DNA of 64,000 bases, taken from Chlorophyllum brunneum. Taxonomy: Eukaryota; Basidiomycota; Agaricomycetes; Agaricales; Agaricaceae. Each line of letters begins with the position of its first letter. The first letter of the stretch is position 1. Position numbers and translations under genes: made by a program. Under the pieces are notes generated by a model, which saw nothing but the letters and a program-made list of their open reading frames with translations, was not told the origin of the DNA and did no database searches. The stretch is from contig OY756142.1 in the NCBI GenBank assembly GCA_963576785.1, positions 124,001 through 188,000 on the forward strand. Direction: 5' to 3'. Below are positions 35,258 to 45,872 of the stretch, in pieces.

Positions 35258-38200
35258 GAGAGTTACTTGCAGAAGAAACACAAGGTCCCCACGGCATTAG
35301 AACGCCAGAGGCAGCCGTGTTGTGCATCGGGCACCACACTCCTTTCGACGGATTACGTTGGTAGAGACTAAAATACACTGGGGTCTTGTGACCGGGAAGC
35401 ATGGGGTAATATAAACAACCACGTTGTGTTCGATGTAGAGCAAGCATGGAGATATCGAAGGAACGCCGCGGAAACCATATGGAAAGTGGCATCCACGGTG
35501 AGAACGCAGAATATAAGGTTCCTATGAAAAATTAGAATCGTTAAGCGATGTGGGGGACTATGTGGGAACATGCAAAGTACTGCCCGATGCGCGAAGCGAA
35601 ACATGAATCCCAAGTACCTTGTGCGAAGACGCGGAAAGTCACAGGATCGTACTAAACCGACCAAGTAAAACGTTGATCGGGCCTCAGTTCCGTCCACCAC
35701 TCTCAAAAGGAATGTGGACCGGGTTATTCGTTTGCACAACCCCTTCGGACTCAAAGCCTGGAAAGTCGGGAGTCTCTCACCGGGAGTCAAAAATATCTAC
35801 CCAAATACATCACACCATGTACCCGTCCACCAGCGCAATGGCCATCTGTATCCATATTTCCTCACAAATTATCTTTCAAGAACCGACTTAGACACAACTT
35901 CTTGTGCTATGTTGAGCATGTCCCGTAACTAGAACTGTAGCTTTACTTGGTATCATGTTTCTCTTGTTTTAAGGCCAGTATTAACATTTCCTGCTGAAGT
36001 ACCCACAACAAGATTTAAATATTACAAAAAGAAGATTCTTCAAGCATAGGCATAGTCCACCAGAAGGCTGTTCGTGGACCAGTATCTCGATGCACCAGAG
36101 CATGGATAATCGGCTTCCATTTATTTTCCGCCTCTCAAAGGCATCTACCATTCTTAGCCAGGCATGACGAATTCCACTTTGAAATAGAGGAGGATCACAG
36201 GAGCATGGCCACAGCCACCTCCAAACGAACTGCACAACCTGGCTTCTCCAGAACTGCATCCAGGGGCGAATGCCACTAGAAGTCATAAATAGCGTTGAGG
36301 GGCGACTGATTCCTTGTACCTGGTGTACAAATATGAATTAAGATCTGTGTGGGAACAGTGTGACGCAAATCTCCACGTATCCTATTCAACTTGTCCTGAG
36401 TCGAGTAATGTATGTCTTTACCTCGGACATATCGTGAGCTCAGCGAGTACCTGCGCCATGGCCTGGGAAGGTAATGAAAGCGTTCAACGTTCCTCCCTTG
36501 GAAAAAGGGGTGCAAGTTCAATTGAGGCGGGTGCGATCGCGTTCGTCGATCGCGACTTCGCTCCAACGATGTTCACGAAGTCTCGAGAGTCGAATACCAG
36601 ACGATAGATTTTTCAGAAGACAGAGTTATGATTATAGCGAGAGATGATGATATGAGGTGTTTAAACAGCCGAAAAGCGGGTACCAAAACCTAGTTGCCAT
36701 TTCCCTCCTTGGAGTGGTCCTTTTATACCACTTTCCAGCCAGTCCATCGTATCTAATTAGTGCTAGAGACAAACGAAACAAAAAAATCGAACGGGAATGA
36801 GCGGAAAATGGTTTGTTTAAGGAAATATGAAGGAAGGTAGGTTTTATAGAATTAAAATCTCATAGGTACGCACGAAACCCGAGACTAAAGGAACTTGAAA
36901 CATCGGCAGGTTTTTATCACGTTGATTGTTTGAGGTAGACGGAGCGCTGTTACGCTAGTGGTACTTGCTGTATAGGCTGTTCAGGGGTGTGTGTCGGAGC
37001 CGTCATCAACTGACAGAAGCTGTCAGCATGGTGTCGGGATGTGGGCATCGAGTCTATGGAAGAGGGCGATCGGTTGTGACTTCATGAATAACCGTGCGTC
37101 CGTCTTCACAGTAAGATTTTCTTGGTGTCTAATTCGGGTTGTGCAGGCACGACAGATATGACGGCTAACCTTGGAGAGGCACTGGTAGTGTAGGAACTCG
37201 AAGCGGGATTCGCTCTGCGACGGACAGCATGTACAAATGCCTTCGACACGGGAAGGTTTTCGGTGACCGTACGATCAGTTAGCTAGTCAAAAAACTTTCG
37301 CGCTTGAATCTCCGGCTTGCTGATAACTCGTAGTCCGTAGGGACTCTGGTGCAGTCCGGTTGGGCAATGTGGGTAGCTCCAACGTCGTGACAATAATGTA
37401 ATGTGAATGATTCGTTGGGAAGGCACACAGTGACACAACCAAGTTATTCCGTAAAGCCTCCAGCGCCCCGACGGGTTGGTTCAAAAGCAGGGTTATATTC
37501 ATGTCCCGACTGACGTAGTGCAGGAGGTGGTGAGGAGGAGGACGTCTGTATTAAGTATCGAGTGCTGGGCGCTGGGCATTGACGTGTTGATGGCCTCAGC
37601 ATCGAGATTCAACTTCAAATGCGTTCAATTTCTGCCATCCACGCAATAGTCCACGCAATGTGCGAAAATATCATTTTACCGTATCCGCATGCGGTATATC
37701 AGAGACCATTGCACTCTCACTGGTCCCAGACGTAACCGGCCAGGTCAGCCAATAGGGTATCTCTCTCACCGTGCGGCTTCCGTGGTATAAATATCGTGCT
37801 TGATCTTGTTCCATTTTCTAGGGCGGTAACTGTGACAATATATCTCGCCGTGAAAACCATACAAACTACTTTTGATGATAAGTCCTGATGACAGACGCCA
37901 CAAACAGGAGATATGGACGAGATCATCTCATCCTGGTATCCACTCAACTAAATCAGGGTTTTCTCGTGCGCATCTTCAATTAAAGGAGCATGGCGAAATT
38001 CCATTAGGGGTGTGGAGCATGGGCTCCCCCGGACGGACGATCGGGGCAGTGATACACATTCGTCTCATTGTATGTCGACTGTGGCACGAAAAGACCGGGC
38101 TTATGGGGTTGGGATTTGAAGGCCTCGGTCTCCATACTCAACTTTCTGGGAAGATCACTAAAGGAACTAGGTATGTGAATTTCGAGTGGGAAAAGTAGTG

Positions 38201-38425
38201 TTGCAGAGAAAGGATTAGATGGATCGTGGGAGGAGGAGGTTGGTCATCGTGGGAACCACCTACTCCCCCAGCCATTCGCCTCAGCTCATTTTGCGATCTC
38301 TTTCTCACACAAATGCTTTTTCAGAGAGGATGTCGAGTTAGGGTCTGTATTACTGCCCTCTTGACTACAGGACAGGTCCGTGTAGAGTGACTTGGAAGTT
38401 ACCTCAACCTGACTTATTATTTAGG
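35258..38425. other. 3.2-kb region without a supported gene
   Basis: The first 200-300 bp are the presumed promoter of ATG22 on the minus strand. The rest has open frames up to 140 codons on both strands, but none resembles a family I know. Minus-strand frames at 35981-36607 show splice-like signals (gtaaag, cacag) and might belong to an unrecognised short gene. 37000-38380 holds nothing identifiable. Confidence 0.4.
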
Positions 38426-40538
38426 ATGTTGCTGAGGCTCTTCCTCTCCGCCTCCGTATTCTTCTCTATCGCATCTGCTGCGATCCGGTTTCTCACAGCC
38501 GAAGATCATGGGAGTATATTTGTCTTTGACGAGGATCCAGACAAACATTACTTCGTCTCCAATGTTCCAACCAAGGAGGTCAACCTGATCGGTGTAGCTT
38601 CCGACGCGCACGACAAGCATACCCCCGCGACCAGTATCCGAACCAGCTCCTCTCCCCTCTCTCGAAGATTCCTCGAAGCTCAATTCGATGCTTTCAAACA
38701 ACTCGATGACGTTTGGAGCGAGAAATTCATGACAACATTGTTCGTTGGTTTTGAGAAGGAGGATCTCAAGTCGTTCTTTGACGATTCAGGCAAAGAGTGG
38801 CTGATTGAAAAGGGCATACGAAACCTCTACCTTACGCGTGGCATAGAGGTACCCGTCTTCAAGAAAGCCAACGACATGAATATCCGCGAGATTTCTGACG
38901 TTCCAACACACGGGCCTTGGCTTGTCCGCTCCAAGGCCTCGAATCGCAATGCTATTCGAGCTTTTCCTGTGTTTGGATTAGTTGAGGATGACCATGACGC
39001 TTTCACCGTCGGCGCTTTACCTGACCTCGTCCACGGCGGTTGGACCAGAACCAACTTCAGTCTCGAATCCAACCCAGGTGTTCAGTACATCCCTGTCCCG
39101 AGCCGCCTTTCCGCTTGGTCTGGCCACTCTTTACCCCTCGCGGGTCTCCGATTCGCAGTCAAAGATATCTATGATGTTAACGGCCTCCCTACTGGCGCTG
39201 GCTCCGCTGCCTATCGCCGCATCTATGGAAAAGCGGATACAACAGCCCCCTCCATTCAACGTCTCGTTGATCTCGGTGCGACCCTCGTCGGAAAGACACG
39301 TACCTCCCAATTCGCTCATGGTGCACAGCCCTGGGAATATGTGGATGTCGGATACTCGACGAACCCCAGGGGTGACGGATACCTCACTGCAGGGGCTTCG
39401 AGTTCGGGGAGTGCTTGTGCAATTGCTGCGTATCACTGGATGGATTTCGCAGTTGGGACTGATACGAGAGGAAGTATACGAAAGCCAGCAGCACTTGTGG
39501 GTGCTTTTGGACTCCGGCCAAGTCACGGCACAATGGATTTGAGTAATATCATGCCACTATCGGAGGAAATGGATACGGTTGGGTTCTTTACTCGTGACCC
39601 TATGATATTCGAGTCGATTGGGGGGAATTGGTGAGTCGCTCATCCCTATCTCGTCTAGCTATAGCTTACTCAACTCCCCCAGGTATGCGGAATCAGATGT
39701 CGTAAATCGTAGTCCGACACTCCGTCTCCCTAAGCACCTCTTCTACCCGACCGATCACTTCCCACTCGCAAACCCTGATGCTCAGCTCCTCGTAGACAAG
39801 TTTAAGCACCTTCTTCGCAAACACCTTAATATTGTCGCAAAGCCCATCAACGTCACGGAGACATTTGCACCCTACTTCCCTTCCCAATCTTTTTCCCAAT
39901 TCCAAACCATGTCCAACCGACTCGCAGAATGGCATTCATGGCATGATGTTGGAAAACCTCTCTTCCGTGCATTCGTTGAAAAATTCGGTGCTGAGGAGAT
40001 GTTAGACCTGGAGTTCGATCCGGTGCCTCATAAGATGTTCAAGAAGGGAAAGCAACTTTCTCAGTCGGACTTCGTTGAGGCCCTGACCATTAAACGTAAA
40101 TTCGCTCAGGCGGTAGACGACGAAGTCTTCCTCCCCAACTCCAAGACCTGTGCGGATTCGATTTTCATATATGATGCCGCGACTGGCGGAAGGCCATCCT
40201 TCCGCCTTCAGGAGCTGAATGACTTCGACGGCGCAGCACAACTTGTTCTTGCATGGCCACCGAAAGGAAGTGACAAAGAGCCAAAGCTAGAACACTTCCT
40301 TCACTTCATCGCCTCAATGGCCGGATTACCTGAAGCCACAATTCCACTTGGGCAAGTTCAGTATCAGAGCCCTGTGACTGGGAAGTGGGAGTATATGCCG
40401 GTTGCGGTACAGGTTGTGACAAAGAAGGGTTGTGATGGTGTGTTGTACGAGTTGGTTAGGAAGCTCGGCGATAAGGGTATCGTTAGAACAGTTATGGCTG
40501 GACAAGAGGCGTACGACTCTGCCACTACGGATAAATAG
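38426..40538 (+). CDS. Amidase-signature family hydrolase with signal-peptide-like N-terminus
   Basis: A two-exon gene, 38426-39630 and 39683-40538, joined in frame to give 686 residues; the 52-bp intron splits a Trp codon. The start MLLRLFLSASVFFSIASAA resembles a signal peptide, so this ATG is chosen over an in-frame one at 38387. An N-terminal domain of about 230 residues precedes the amidase core, as in several fungal amidases. The Ser-cisSer-Lys triad is visible: Lys in RFAVKDIYDVNG, the Gly/Ser-rich loop AGASSSGSACAIAAY, and the nucleophile Ser in GTDTRGSIRKPAALVG. It would hydrolyse a carboxamide; the substrate cannot be inferred. C-terminal helices include LHFIASMAGLPEATIPLG, also typical of the fold. 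Confidence 0.9.
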
Positions 40539-41282
40539 TTTGTTTGTCATCTTGTACATTAGTTCATGGAAGGGGGACACTAAATTTGGTCACACTCGGA
40601 GCTTATATGGAGACGAACAGTGGTACTTCATACACCGGTGCATGGTCGCCTCGCGTGGTCCGAACCTCGCTCAAACTCAAGTTTTTCCTGGTTTTTGTAC
40701 TTTTAGGAGACTGGTTTGTCACTTGAAAATTCGTGGGTGAGGGAAAGCAGGGGTTATTTGTGGTCACCAGTGAGTAACTTTCGCGAGGGGGAACTGCGGA
40801 GGGCCCGTACGATGATCTGTCGTTCCCCGGAATGCATCATAGCCCACGATAACACTGTCGGCATAAAGAGCTTCTAGAGCTCGGGCTAGATACAACACTT
40901 GAGGTAAAGGTCTAGTTCTTTCAATCTGCGCGAAACCAGTAATACGGGCAGGTATTGTCCACCCATTGAGTAGTTTCAAGTGATGTGGCCCCAGATATTA
41001 AACCGCCGTAAACATTTGTTCGGTCATCAAACTTTTACGGCTTAGGATTCAAATGTCCAACAAAGCCTACATATTGAATGATTCCATATTGCCTTGTGGC
41101 ATTTTCTGGGCTCGCTGAATTGGTTAGAATGTGGCGCACCATGTTTTGTGACCCAGGAATCGTTAGAACCGACCGGTATATGAAAATTCTAGGCTCCAGA
41201 CGTATTACAACGATCCGAAAATCCAAGTTTCCACTATCATCCTCAATCAACTGTAAATGCCCCCCAGTCCAACCCCTTCTGA
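40539..41282. other. Intergenic between amidase and hydrophobin genes
   Basis: No coding family was recognised. The right end forms the hydrophobin promoter. Confidence 0.4.
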
Positions 41283-41289
41283 TATAAAA
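41283..41289 (+). promoter_or_regulatory. TATA box of the hydrophobin gene
   Basis: A tataaaa sequence sits 72 bp upstream of the hydrophobin ATG, followed by a short C/A-rich leader (aaccaacacccg). Strong TATA boxes are usual for highly expressed hydrophobin genes. Confidence 0.65.
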
Positions 41290-41354
41290 GGGGCCTCATG
41301 CGACCAATAACCCCCAGTCGACTCACATATTCGAGAACCGATAACCAACACCCG

Positions 41355-41861
41355 ATGAAGTTCGCAGTCACCGTCTTCGCTGCTCTTGCAGCTATCTCCA
41401 CAACTTTTGCGCAATCTACCTGTAACTCCGGGGCACCGGGGACAGACCTCTGTTGTGGTTACATTGTGACCCCGGGTTTCTTGGGTCCCATTTTCCGGAC
41501 AATCACCTCAAACTTCTGTGTAACGGGTGAGGACCTTGGGGGAACGGTCGCTGGTTGTTGTTCTCCCGCCGGGCCTGGTGGTGAATGGTCAGTGATACAA
41601 CCCAGTTATATTCTAGCATCGGCTTATTTTCGTTGCTGTAATATAGCGCAGATCAAAGTCAGGCCGTCTGTTGCCAGCATGTTTTCACAGCACTTGAAGG
41701 TGATACTCGAATTTTCTTTTCATAAGTCATGGGTGGCTGACGTCTCGCCGGTATCGTCTTTGATAGGTGGTCATCAAGTTGGTTTGGACTGCACCGTCCC
41801 CGGTGGTGGTGGTGGTGGTGGTGGTGGTATTTTACCATCTTTGGGTGGTCGATCGGCGTGA
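41355..41861 (+). CDS. Class I-like hydrophobin with two extra cysteines
   Basis: Three exons (41355-41587, 41647-41699, 41767-41861) join in frame to 126 residues. MKFAVTVFAALAAISTTFAQ is a clear signal peptide. The order C, CC, C, CC, C, CC, C is seen: STC, DLCC, NFC, AGCC, GEC, AVCC and LDC. The canonical eight-cysteine hydrophobin pattern is obtained by treating NFC and the first Cys of AGCC as extra. CSPAGPGGEC, C-x7-CC and the closing VGLDCTVP match class I basidiomycete hydrophobins. A Gly run of nine follows, encoded by a (ggt)n tract, before ILPSLGG. Hydrophobins self-assemble at air-water interfaces to coat hyphae and spores. GEC is created by the first splice junction. Confidence 0.82.
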   Translation: MKFAVTVFAALAAISTTFAQSTCNSGAPGTDLCCGYIVTPGFLGPIFRTITSNFCVTGEDLGGTVAGCCSPAGPGGEWSVIQPSYILASAYFRCCNIAQIKVRPSVASMFSQHLKVILEFSFHKSWVADVSPVSSLIGGHQVGLDCTVPGGGGGGGGGILPSLGGRSA

Positions 41862-42502
41862 TGTGCGAGTTGTTGTGCCCTGTGTAATTGAAAGAAGACT
41901 GATGTTTATGGTCGAGATTAACCAGAAAGATGTTGATATGAGTGAATGATGATCCTTTGTTGTACAAAGTACAGAGAAAGGGTGTAAAGTTACAGAGAAG
42001 AAAGGACGGGTTTGTGCCAGGATATTGAATAAGAACAGGATGAAGAACGAGCTATGCCAGTAAGAATATCTTACTCACCAACCGGATGTACAAGTCCAAC
42101 TTTGAGAGACGTACAGTATGTTAAGGTACGGTCAGAGTCTTCTAGTGACCAGGGATGGCAAGTATCATATCTGCACTATGAGGTCGCTTATTGATTTCGA
42201 AATGACTGTGGGGATTTTAACTATCCAGGGCCTCAGACCCATGCCGGCCAGCGTTGTGTCACTAGGTGTTCTGCTAACATTAAACCTTTCTTGGTGAAGG
42301 ATTCGCGGATCAGAGAAATGAGTTTTCGAGTCGAGCCAGTGATTAGAGTCTCCCTCACTTTGATTAAGATCGGTGATATGTCACAAGCTTCAACACTGAA
42401 CAAACTATTAATCTAGTCATTATACAAGTGGTGGCGGTGTATTACGATTAGCAAAGTGATGAAAAAAGTTAGTTGTTAAAGTCTGTATCAACGCAAGTGT
42501 CC
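41862..42502. other. Convergent 3' flanks of hydrophobin and thioesterase A
   Basis: About 640 bp with no open frame of interest; presumably 3' untranslated regions and terminators of the two convergent genes. Confidence 0.4.
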
Positions 42503-43493
42503 TTATAATTTGCCTCTGAGATTCTTCAGCATCGGGTTAATGGTCGAGTGTACTGCGGATATACAGAGCTTATTGCCTGCCCAAATCTACTCATTCTTTG
42601 GTTAACGCGTTGTTACAAGAGGGGTAAAAGTGGTACACTCACTTCGCACCGTGCAGTCCGCATCTTTCCGGTCATAAAGACTGACGTCGATTTGATAGTG
42701 ATCTTTGTCCCCCTTAACACCGAACCAACAGAATAATTAATATGTGGCTGAATATGAAGGACTACATCTCGACTTACTCATAAATGGGACGATGCCAAAG
42801 TAGATTCATTGACTGTGAGACGCCTGTTCCGTCAATCCCTAGGAGAAGCCCAAGAGCAACAAGCGACGCGCTTGAGCATCTAGCGAGTGAATGGATCAGT
42901 CCATGTAAGCCGGCGCCGTCAACACAGGCATAAATGATGATCAGATACGAGACAGTCAGTCAAGGTACTGAACAAAAAACCCAGTTAAACTTACGGATCG
43001 ATTATGTAGGCTGCACACCCTCCGTGAAGCGTCCCGTAGACATTGCACATATCTTTCCACCGTCATATAGAGTCGGGACCGAGGGGGGAAAAGGAGGAGA
43101 TAGGAGCAAAGAAGCGTACATCAGATACGTGTGAGCAAATGTTAGAGTCGGCGTCAGACTTGGCAACGTACCTCGATCAACAACCACCTCAAATACGGTC
43201 TCCACTATCAGTTCATTACCGACTCTCTGTCTTTCTGCCAACTCTACATCTCGACTCTCTGACGAACCGAAAGGCACGGGCCCATTGATATTGATTTCTG
43301 TGAATTTGAGCTTCCGCCCCACATCTGCACCGTATGATGTTCCTTTTGCGTCAACAAAGTGAAAGAATACTGCCGCAGCAAGAGATTTAATCTTTTCAGA
43401 AGCATTCCCTCGGATTCGGTTCTCGATTCCGGTACTTTGGACGAGGTCATCAGACTCGGTATTGGAATCACAAATAGTGATCGTCCTCGCCAT
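42503..43493 (-). CDS. Hotdog-fold acyl-CoA thioesterase, copy A
   Basis: Five exons (43172-43493, 42995-43052, 42778-42879, 42643-42712, 42503-42586) join with consistent phases to 211 residues. The start is MARTITICDSNTESDD. Key segments are GNASEKIKSLAAAVFFHF, LKFTEININGPVPF, DMCNVYGTLHGGCAAYIID (the N-x-GTLHGG catalytic motif of the PaaI/ACOT13-type 4HBT family), CSSASLVALGLLLG, GTGVSQSMNLLWHRPIYEG, GTKITIKSTSVFMTGKM and RTARCEIWAGNKLCISAVHS. It should hydrolyse an acyl- or aroyl-CoA thioester. The pairing of HGG with a downstream Asp-like position looks intact. It is divergent from a paralogue at 44954-45773. Confidence 0.88.
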
Positions 43494-44953
43494 ATTGGTG
43501 TCAGTCGATTATATAGATGCGAAGAACGTGGGCGACCCGTGCTTCTGTGTTCTTCTTCTTGATGTTTTCTTTTCCTCTATCGGCCCAAACCGTGGCAGAG
43601 CAGGATGTCAAGAGACCAATTGGGGGTTGGGGCTGATCTGTCGACGCTGTGGTTGGGCGCCGGCACACGGAAGGTCATCATGGGAATATCGAAAATAACG
43701 TGGTTATGGGTTATACTTACCTCGACTAATAATCCCGTTAGTGATGAAGGCTTGAAGATGCACGGGTGTCCACACAATCCGGAATTTGGTTTGCGATAAA
43801 GCTCGAGGTCTATACAGAACGGAAAGATATCAGACTGGGCGTCACCATCCACCTATTGTACGTCTATCGTGAGAATCCACATGTCTCCCTCATATTCCCA
43901 GGGCCAGTCATTGACTCCCTCCCTTACTCCCCTGCTGTAATAATCGGAACGCAACCCGTGAAAACGATACGCTACGGAGGTAGCTTTTCAGCGTTATCCA
44001 CGTCTGTCGCGAGACGCTGGGATGTTTGCTGCGGTGAACCCGGATCTAGCACTCCATAACGAGTATATCTGGTTACTATACGGTGATTCACCCTTCAATT
44101 ATTACATCATGTTTCTAAAACAAACACTCACTATATTGAAGCTGGCCTACATTGTACATCACTACCTTCCATTCTATGGACAGCCTGCTCATCAAAACAT
44201 TTTATGTCGCTGATGGTAGTTACAGAGTTCCAGAGGTAAAACTAGCTCACGCATGACACACACACAGGTTTATAATTATCACAGCTACCTTCCTGGCTTC
44301 CCGCGAGAATCCATGCCCAGCCACCCAGGATCAGAGTGATTACTCCATTTATCTGGGATCGACCCTCAACCCTTTTGGCGCTTGGAAGGAAGACAGTGCT
44401 TAATGGCTATAGGTATTTCGGGAAATTCGACGTACCTGGCGGACGTGGGTTGCGAAGACAACTGTTAAAGGCTCAGTCTTGCCGGCAAAGTACCTTTTTT
44501 TGGTCCTCTTATTGCTTGACCACTCCACCACGCGCCTACTTTCCTGGTACTGTTGCACGTCAGATGTCCACATCGAGTTGTGAAGGGGAAAATAGGATGC
44601 CTGCGTATACGACAGCTCTCTCCGTGGAGCTAAGTCGAGGTTTCTGGATTGTGCACTCGCTTTTTTCTTTCGTGAAGGCGCTGCAGGTAGAACATGTCGT
44701 TTACCTCGCGACTACTGACGAACTACTGTTCGTCATTCACAGTCCGGCATGGTTGGTCGGTTGGTTTTGTTCAACGACACAGCCACACGAATTTGATCGC
44801 CTCGGTCCGGTTATTGAACACAGATCAGGACCGGGGTGGTAGACGTTAAATCACAGGATTCAGAATATGCAAAGAACGTTCTGTCTTGTAGGTCCTTGAG
44901 AATCGCTCTCGCATCTTCGCAAAGTCCTCTCCTTCGTCCAATCGGAAACTGCA
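43494..44953. other. Spacer between the divergent thioesterase genes
   Basis: About 1.46 kb with several open frames of 60-168 codons, mostly on the plus strand (43605-44213, 44336-44842). None shows hotdog-fold motifs or any other family I recognise. It should contain both thioesterase promoters. Confidence 0.4.
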
Positions 44954-45773
44954 ATGTCCACGACAGCTGGCTCGACAAGACTTCGACTCAACTCTTTACA
45001 AGCCCGCGTCAACCTTCTTCAGGAAGCACTACCCAAGGAGAGCACGGAGCACATTACTGGAAACGTGTCTCAAGATATAAAGGAAATTCCTATCAAGTGG
45101 TTGATGCTTTATGCCCATAGAGGAAATAGTTTCGGATGTAGTATTGCAGAGAGGATCAAAGTAGTGGATGTTTCCGTTGTTCCGAATGTGGACGATCCAT
45201 TGAAGAAGGACGGGAGGGTTACGACGGAGATTGAGGTTAGGCCTGGTGAGTGGGTCGTGTAGTATTCTGACAGAGGCTGGACTGAAGCTACCGGAGATAT
45301 GTGTAATGCACAAGGAGTACTACATGACGGATGTAAAGTGTTCTTGATTGATGAGTGAGTATGAGCTATGCCGTTATGGATGGGAGAGTTATGGATTTCC
45401 AGATGTTCTGCGACCGCGATAACAACCATCAATGCCTTTGAGGGCCACGGTTTTATGTCTGGTGTCTCGCAGAATATGAACATTCTTTTCCACACCCCTG
45501 CTGCGGTGTGCGTTGCCTGATTTTGTCATCCTCTGAACCGAATATTAATTTTAGTCCAACAGCGGAACACTACTTCGGATAGTGAGTCGATCACTAACAT
45601 CAGGCGACGACTTGAACTCCTGTCGATGCGAGGTGAGTTCAATAAAAGCTCTCGAGGGACCTGGGTTTTACACGTGGTTGTAATAGATTTGGGACACAGA
45701 GAACAACAGACTCGTAGCATCTGGCACACAGACCATGATGAGCCCTTCATTACCGATGAAATGGGTCCAGTAG
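44954..45773 (+). CDS. Hotdog-fold acyl-CoA thioesterase, copy B
   Basis: Five exons (44954-45245, 45297-45354, 45403-45507, 45563-45632, 45687-45773) join to 203 residues. Exon sizes 2 and 4 (58 and 70 bp) and all intron phases are identical to copy A, proving common origin. Segments are NVSQDIKEIPIKWLMLY, SFGCSIAERIKVVDVSVV, DMCNAQGVLHDGCKVFLID, FMSGVSQNMNILFHTPAA, TLLRIVSRSLTSGDDLN and CRCEIWDTENNRLVASGTQT. The catalytic-loop HGG of copy A is HDG here, so activity may be altered. Its stop lies 99 bp before the start of the NADAR gene on the same strand. Confidence 0.85.
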
Positions 45774-45872
45774 ATAGTCCATTGACTAACGACATTCATT
45801 GTGCTTACATAATATACCTTACCGCATATGGGAGATGAAAATAGAAAACAAGTTGAACTCTTTCTGCCCACC

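Noticed and set aside
36314..36607. Plus-strand 97-codon frame and short palindrome around gcgatcgcgttcgtcgatcgc
   Set aside because: No family resemblance; the inverted repeat is short and imperfect and could be chance in CpG-rich sequence.
41659..41967. Minus-strand frame with a His run
   Set aside because: The His run is the complement of the ggt microsatellite in the hydrophobin gene.
44336..44842. 168-codon plus-strand frame between the thioesterases
   Set aside because: Composition looks random, no motif was found, and no splice link to either thioesterase could be made.
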